Origin: an uncultured Candidatus Saccharibacteria bacterium
GTDB lineage: Bacteria; Patescibacteriota; Saccharimonadia; Saccharimonadales; Saccharimonadaceae
Reading direction: 5' to 3'
Assembly (NCBI GenBank): GCA_947304155.1
Contig: CAMZAD010000001.1
Span: 62,001 to 126,000 of the forward strand
DNA length: 64,000 nucleotides
The position numbers were made by a program, and so were the translations under genes. Below, in pieces: positions 60,446-64,000 of this stretch. Under the pieces are notes generated by a model, which worked only from the letters and a program-made list of their open reading frames with translations, made no database searches and had not been told where the DNA came from. Positions within the stretch are counted from its first letter, which is position 1, and each line of letters opens with the position of its first letter.

Positions 60446-60511
60446 ACTTCACCTTTTCGTCAGGAAAACGCGGTGAAGTTGTTTCATTAAATTAATAACT
60501 TCTTTATTTTA
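60446..60511 (-). promoter_or_regulatory. rpsB promoter and leader hairpin
   Basis: TAAAAT at 60506-60511 (minus). The leader holds ACTTCACC/GGTGAAGT (60446-60453 with 60472-60479) continued by TTTTC/GAAAA with a CGC bulge: 13 bp directly before the AAAGGAAA site. S2 leaders are autoregulatory in other bacteria, and this could be one. Confidence 0.65.
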
Positions 60512-60547
60512 GCACTTTTTCTCTGTTTTTGCAAGGGTTTTGGCATT

Positions 60548-60573
60548 AAAAAGCGGCAGAACTTGCTGCCGCG
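60548..60573 (-). terminator. Terminator of the gene at 60588
   Basis: GCGGCAG / CTGCCGC stem with a T5 run on the minus strand. Confidence 0.88.
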
Positions 60574-60587
60574 TTTAACTAGACTGT

Positions 60588-61274
60588 TTATTTTAGTCTT
60601 TCCTTGAAGGATTTAAAAGTTTCTGGGGGGATTTGATCAATACTAATATTAAAACTACTGCTAAAAATCTTGTCTCTTTTTTCGTAGTCATTCTTAAACC
60701 TGCCACTAAAAGCCGCCTCAGGATAGACTTCTTCGTATTTTTTACGGATGGATTTTTGCCACTTAGCGTAGTCATGGCAATCCATATACTTGTCTTCCTC
60801 TTCCATCCGATGAAGCTCTTTAATTTGCTGGGTAATAAACTCTTGTTCGAACGCATCGTGCTCTGGCCCGGTGTTGAAATAATCACCACAATCACCATAA
60901 GAAAGCTTAATTTGGCGAAGGATGATTTGAGTAAGAAAACGTTCTTTTAAAGCTTCATCTTTTGAACTTTTGTAACAGTCCCAGACGGCGAATTTGTCAT
61001 TTGGATCCTGGCTAGATGGAGTGTAAAGACCACCCACGGCTAAATCGGTGAAGCACTTTAGGATTAATTCCTTAATCTCCATGGCGATTTGCTTTGGAAA
61101 GCCTAATGAATTGCAGGTTTTTACGAGTTCGGACGCAGATGTAATCCAGTTGTAATTACTCTTACTATCTGCTTTAACTCGTGCAAGTAAGCTTCTTGGT
61201 GTCATGATAGTGTATTCATTTGAATGCCACGGTTTCACTACAACGTATGGTATGAAATGATTTAGAAAGGCCAT
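60588..61274 (-). CDS. Hypothetical helical protein (orphan)
   Basis: 228 residues from the ATG at 61274. A GTG at 61289 is inside the GAGGAGGTG Shine-Dalgarno site, so the ATG 14 nt downstream of it is preferred. Mostly helical, rich in Lys/Glu/Asp/Tyr, with a few Cys; no signal or membrane segment. Leader of ~75 nt from TATAAT near 61347-61352, own terminator. Family not recognised. Confidence 0.68.
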   Translation of the reverse strand: MAFLNHFIPYVVVKPWHSNEYTIMTPRSLLARVKADSKSNYNWITSASELVKTCNSLGFPKQIAMEIKELILKCFTDLAVGGLYTPSSQDPNDKFAVWDCYKSSKDEALKERFLTQIILRQIKLSYGDCGDYFNTGPEHDAFEQEFITQQIKELHRMEEEDKYMDCHDYAKWQKSIRKKYEEVYPEAAFSGRFKNDYEKRDKIFSSSFNISIDQIPPETFKSFKERLK

Positions 61275-61360
61275 GACTAGTAAGTTCACCTCCTCATAAA
61301 TAAACAGTCTAGATAATTTACTAAGTCCCCCTTAAACTTATAAGAGGATTATAACGCATC

Positions 61361-61384
61361 AAAAAAGCCTCCGCAAGGGAGGCC
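61361..61384 (-). terminator. Terminator of the SPFH protein gene
   Basis: GCCTCC / GGAGGC stem, with T6 on the minus strand. Confidence 0.88.
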
Positions 61385-61391
61385 TTAATGG

Positions 61392-62135
61392 TTATTTCAA
61401 GTGTTTAGCAATGTCTGTGATGTCGTTTGGAAGAAGAATGACTGTCTTTTGTGATGGGTCGGTGCTGATTTTTTCAAGAGTTTGGAGGGTGCGGATTTGG
61501 AGACCACCTGGAGTCTTTGCGAGGAGGTCAGCAGCTTTTGCGACAGCATCAGCAGCGGCTTTTTCACCTTCGGCAGAAATGATGGCAGCGCGGCGTTCAC
61601 GTTCAGCTTCAGCTTGTTTTGCCATAGCACGTTTCATGTCTGGAGGAAGCTCGATGTTTTGAAGCTTAACGTTTTCAATATCAATTCCCCACTTGTCGGT
61701 TTGTTTGTCAACAATTTCTTTAATTTGGCTTGAGATTTCGTCGCGTTTTGAAAGGATTTCATCAAGTTCAAAGTTACCAGTGATGTCGCGAAGTGCGGTT
61801 TGAGCAAAGGTTGAAGTCGCGTATGAATAATTAGTAGTTTCAAGTACGGCTTTCTTTGGGTCAAGTACGCGATAATAGACCACGGCATCAACATTAACGG
61901 TGACGTTGTCCTTGGTGATAACTTCCTGTTTTGGGATATCCATTGGTGTAGTACGGACATCAACTTTCATCATATGGTCAATATATGGGATGATGAGGCG
62001 AAGACCTGGGTTCATAGTGCGGGTGTATTTACCGAGGCGAAGAACGATGCCACGTTCGTATTGATTAACAACGCGAATCCCCGGAAGGATGACAAAGATT
62101 AAGACAATTAGAACTATAACAAGAAAAATTTCCAT
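61392..62135 (-). CDS. SPFH/stomatin-like membrane protein (slipin)
   Basis: 247 residues. N-terminal hydrophobic anchor (~1-20), SPFH domain with NQYERGIVLRLGKYTRTMNPGL and MDIPKQEVITKDNVTVNVDAVVYYRV, and a helical C-terminal region (AEAERERRAAIISAEGEK) for ring assembly. Slipins organise membrane domains and often partner with an NfeD protein, which is not next to it here. Leader with AAGGAGTT and TATAAT upstream. Confidence 0.93.
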   Translation of the reverse strand: MEIFLVIVLIVLIFVILPGIRVVNQYERGIVLRLGKYTRTMNPGLRLIIPYIDHMMKVDVRTTPMDIPKQEVITKDNVTVNVDAVVYYRVLDPKKAVLETTNYSYATSTFAQTALRDITGNFELDEILSKRDEISSQIKEIVDKQTDKWGIDIENVKLQNIELPPDMKRAMAKQAEAERERRAAIISAEGEKAAADAVAKAADLLAKTPGGLQIRTLQTLEKISTDPSQKTVILLPNDITDIAKHLK

Positions 62136-62175
62136 ATAAACTCCTTATTTTTATTTATTATAACACGGTGGATAC

Positions 62176-62203
62176 AAAAAATCTCCCCGAAGGGAGATTT
62201 TTG
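62176..62203 (-). terminator. Terminator of the bL31 gene
   Basis: AAAAATCTCC / GGAGATTTTT stem (62177-62186 with 62193-62202). Confidence 0.88.
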
Positions 62204-62206
62204 AGA

Positions 62207-62542
62207 TTATTTATTCTCTTCTTTTTCAGCTTTTTTAGCAGCTTCTTTTTCTGCTTTGCGGGTTTTGCTTCCGAGTTGGCCTTTGAGGGCAGCAGCTTTT
62301 GCAGCGCGAGCTTTGAAGCGGTCAACGCGACCTTCAGTATCGATGATCTTCTCTTCACCAGTGAAGAATGGGTGTGATGCAGAAGAGATCTGAATCTTTA
62401 CGAGAGGATATTCGTTGCCATCAGTCCATTTGATAGTTTCATCACTTTTTGCAGTTGAGCGAGTGAGGAAAGAGAACTTTGCAGCTTCATCAGAAAAGAC
62501 TACGAAACGATAATCTTTTGGTTGTAATTCTTTTTTACTCAT
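62207..62542 (-). CDS. rpmE2: 50S ribosomal protein bL31 (type B-like) with Lys/Ala/Glu tail
   Basis: 111 residues from the ATG at 62542. YRFVVFSDEAAKFSFLTRSTA and ISSASHPFFTGEEKIIDTEGRVDRFKARA are the bL31 core; the zinc Cys residues of type A are absent. The C-terminal ~35 residues are a highly charged extension. TATAAT lies 11 nt before the ATG, with no Shine-Dalgarno site. Confidence 0.93.
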   Translation of the reverse strand: MSKKELQPKDYRFVVFSDEAAKFSFLTRSTAKSDETIKWTDGNEYPLVKIQISSASHPFFTGEEKIIDTEGRVDRFKARAAKAAALKGQLGSKTRKAEKEAAKKAEKEENK

Positions 62543-62586
62543 AATTGTGCTCAATTATATCAGATGGTATTGGTTTTGTAAAGAGT

Positions 62587-63372
62587 TTAATAAGTGAAGG
62601 CCAAAATGTAATTTTGCTGTTTTATGAGGTTAAACTCGTGGGCTTTGGTGTAGGCTATAATGTCGTCATGCTGTGAGATGTCGGCCTCTAAAATTAGGTA
62701 GCGGGTTTTGTTGTCTGACTTTTTTGTGACGATTTGGTTAATCAACTTTTTAATAAGTGCGAGGCCATTGTCGTCGGCATAGAGTGCGAGGGCTGGCTCA
62801 TGCTTGATTTCCTGTCCTAGCCAATCCCAATCTGGATTAACATATGGTAAGTTGGCGGTGATGATGGTTGGCAAAGTTGAAACATTTTCTAGAAGATCGG
62901 ACTTAAAGAAATTGACGTTCGCTTCTAGGGTTCTGTTATTCTCTTCTGCGACTCTTAAGGCTTCTTCGGAAATGTCGCAGGCAGAAACTTTTGCGTCTGA
63001 TTCGAGCGCGAGTGTAATTGGAATACAGCCAGAGCCAGTGCCAATATCGAGTATGTCGGCAGCGGGTTCGGTTTTTAGAATGTCGAGAGCGATGGAAATG
63101 ATATCTTCGGTTTCGGTGCGTGGAATTAGAACGTTTGGCGTGACGTGAAAATCGCGGCCATAAAATTCCCTTTTTCCAGTTAAGTATGATAGCGGGGTGC
63201 CGGCGGCGCGTTTTTCTAGAAGTTGGTCAGCTGTTTCTGGGTTAAAATCTAAGTCGTCATGCGACACCAAAAAACTACGGTCCGTTTGATTTAGAACGTG
63301 AAGTAAAATCAATTCGGCGTCGAGCGGTGCGACTTTGGTCTTGGCAGTTTTAAGCCAGTCTGAGACTTTCAC
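62587..63372 (-). CDS. prmC: Release factor glutamine methyltransferase PrmC
   Basis: 261 residues, GTG start overlapping the prfA stop (TAGTG). N-terminal helical bundle, SAM-binding DILDIGTGSGCIPITLAL, and the catalytic NLPYVNPDW (N-x-PY type). It methylates the Gln of the GGQ motif in RF1 and RF2, both encoded in this window. Confidence 0.95.
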   Translation of the reverse strand: MKVSDWLKTAKTKVAPLDAELILLHVLNQTDRSFLVSHDDLDFNPETADQLLEKRAAGTPLSYLTGKREFYGRDFHVTPNVLIPRTETEDIISIALDILKTEPAADILDIGTGSGCIPITLALESDAKVSACDISEEALRVAEENNRTLEANVNFFKSDLLENVSTLPTIITANLPYVNPDWDWLGQEIKHEPALALYADDNGLALIKKLINQIVTKKSDNKTRYLILEADISQHDDIIAYTKAHEFNLIKQQNYILAFTY

Positions 63373-64000
63373 TATTTATTAGCTTCTTCTTTCATGAACT
63401 CACGTTCGTTCTTCTGGAGCTCAAGGATTATATCTTCAATATCACCATCCATTGCGGCGTTGACGTTTGAACGGTTATAGTGGATGCGATGGTCGGTGAT
63501 GCGATCTTGTGGAAAGTTATAAGTGCGGATTTTTTCAGAACGATCGCCAGTACCGATGAGGGATTTTCTAGCTTCAGAAGCATTCTTTTGATCTTCAAGT
63601 TTTTGCTTTTCGGCGAGGCGAGCACGAAGAACGGTCATTGCTTTGATGCGGTTTTGTTGTTGTGAACGTTCATCCTGCATTGCTACAACGATGCCAGTCG
63701 GAAGGTGGGTGATACGGACGGCAGAGTCGGTAGTGTTAACACCTTGGCCGCCATGGCCGCCGGAGCGATAAATATCAATACGTAAATCTTCTGGTTTGAT
63801 TTCAAACTCGGCTTCTTCAGCTTCTGGGAGTACTGCGACAGTTGCAGTTGAGGTATGGATGCGGCCTTGAGACTCGGTAACTGGGACGCGTTGGACGCGG
63901 TGGACGCCGCCTTCAAATTTAAGTTGGCCATATGGTCTTTCACCGGTGATGCGGACGATAACTTCCTTCATACCGCCAGCTTCATTTTCGTTTTGAGAAA
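63372..64000 (-). CDS. prfA: Peptide chain release factor 1 (N-terminal part outside window)
   Basis: The C-terminal ~209 residues; the frame is open to the window end, and the ATG at 63971 is internal. RF1 stop-recognition tripeptide PVT (in [14 protein letters not shown]), GGQ in [17 protein letters not shown], and [19 protein letters not shown]. Followed by the overlapping prmC gene. Confidence 0.97.
   Translation of the reverse strand, partial: SQNENEAGGMKEVIVRITGERPYGQLKFEGGVHRVQRVPVTESQGRIHTSTATVAVLPEAEEAEFEIKPEDLRIDIYRSGGHGGQGVNTTDSAVRITHLPTGIVVAMQDERSQQQNRIKAMTVLRARLAEKQKLEDQKNASEARKSLIGTGDRSEKIRTYNFPQDRITDHRIHYNRSNVNAAMDGDIEDIILELQKNEREFMKEEANK

Noticed and set aside
1-64000. CRISPR arrays, insertion sequences, prophage genes, rRNA genes
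   Set aside because: No periodic direct repeats, transposase, integrase, phage structural genes or rRNA-like stretches were seen.

Overview
The window reads as a low-GC, gene-dense, streamlined bacterial chromosome, most probably a member of Candidatus Saccharibacteria (TM7) or a close Patescibacteria/CPR relative. This is an inference from content and protein style, not from a marker gene. Supporting features are very short spacers, fermentative genes (L-lactate dehydrogenase, acetate kinase), no biosynthetic operons, many small single-pass or coiled-coil orphan proteins, a sortase, a ComEC-like competence channel, and a monoderm cell-wall set. Both release factors occur (prfB at 40642-41724, prfA at the right edge) and UGA stops are used, so the UGA=Gly code of Gracilibacteria and Absconditabacteria is excluded.

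Layout. 1-4760: end of a large protein, a lipoprotein, a tiny membrane peptide, gltX and a Lys/Met-rich membrane protein. 4831-12095: PEGA protein plus sortase; a TM-coil-TM protein; tRNA-Leu(CAA) followed by an elaborate cruciform; an orphan gene; a second TM-coil-TM protein coupled to a P-type ATPase. 12054-19017 (minus): glycosyltransferase plus DUF2207 protein, ldh, a kinase-fold protein, xth, smpB. 19054-32644: second glycosyltransferase, dus, a UvrD helicase-nuclease, gpsA, an RNA methyltransferase, comEC, rimB-rimK, orphan and secreted proteins, and dnaJ under a CIRCE operator. 32765-42325: ackA; a MacB-type ABC pair; ctpA; a CHAP hydrolase next to ftsEX; prfB. 42437-48202: a large orphan, tRNA-Gln, a murD2-murL peptidoglycan pair and an M16 peptidase. 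48212-64000: secA, hpf, serS-lysS-proS, greA, frr, a CPBP protease, rseP, rpsB-tsf, an SPFH protein, bL31, prmC and prfA.

How it works together. The right half is dominated by translation genes (four aminoacyl-tRNA synthetases, S2, EF-Ts, bL31, RRF, RF1, RF2, PrmC, SmpB, HPF) and by envelope growth (FtsEX with a CHAP hydrolase, CtpA, MurD2/MurL, SecA, RseP, sortase).

Two organisational themes stand out. First, translation initiation is split. Many housekeeping genes have a TATAAT-type -10 box ending exactly 6 nt before the start codon, implying leaderless mRNAs. Another set, including most of the monocistronic orphan genes, has true leaders with strong Shine-Dalgarno sites and hairpin terminators. 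Second, several terminators are not simple hairpins but long stems carrying structured multi-branched heads. Two heads (33977-34083 and 34118-34223) are homologous with compensatory changes. A second pair of related motifs lies at 8429-8485 and 56073-56177, a third complex head is at 58995-59131, and a perfectly packed four-way junction follows tRNA-Leu at 8344-8432. I do not recognise these as known RNA families, and they are the best candidates here for something undescribed. No CRISPR array, insertion sequence or prophage was seen.
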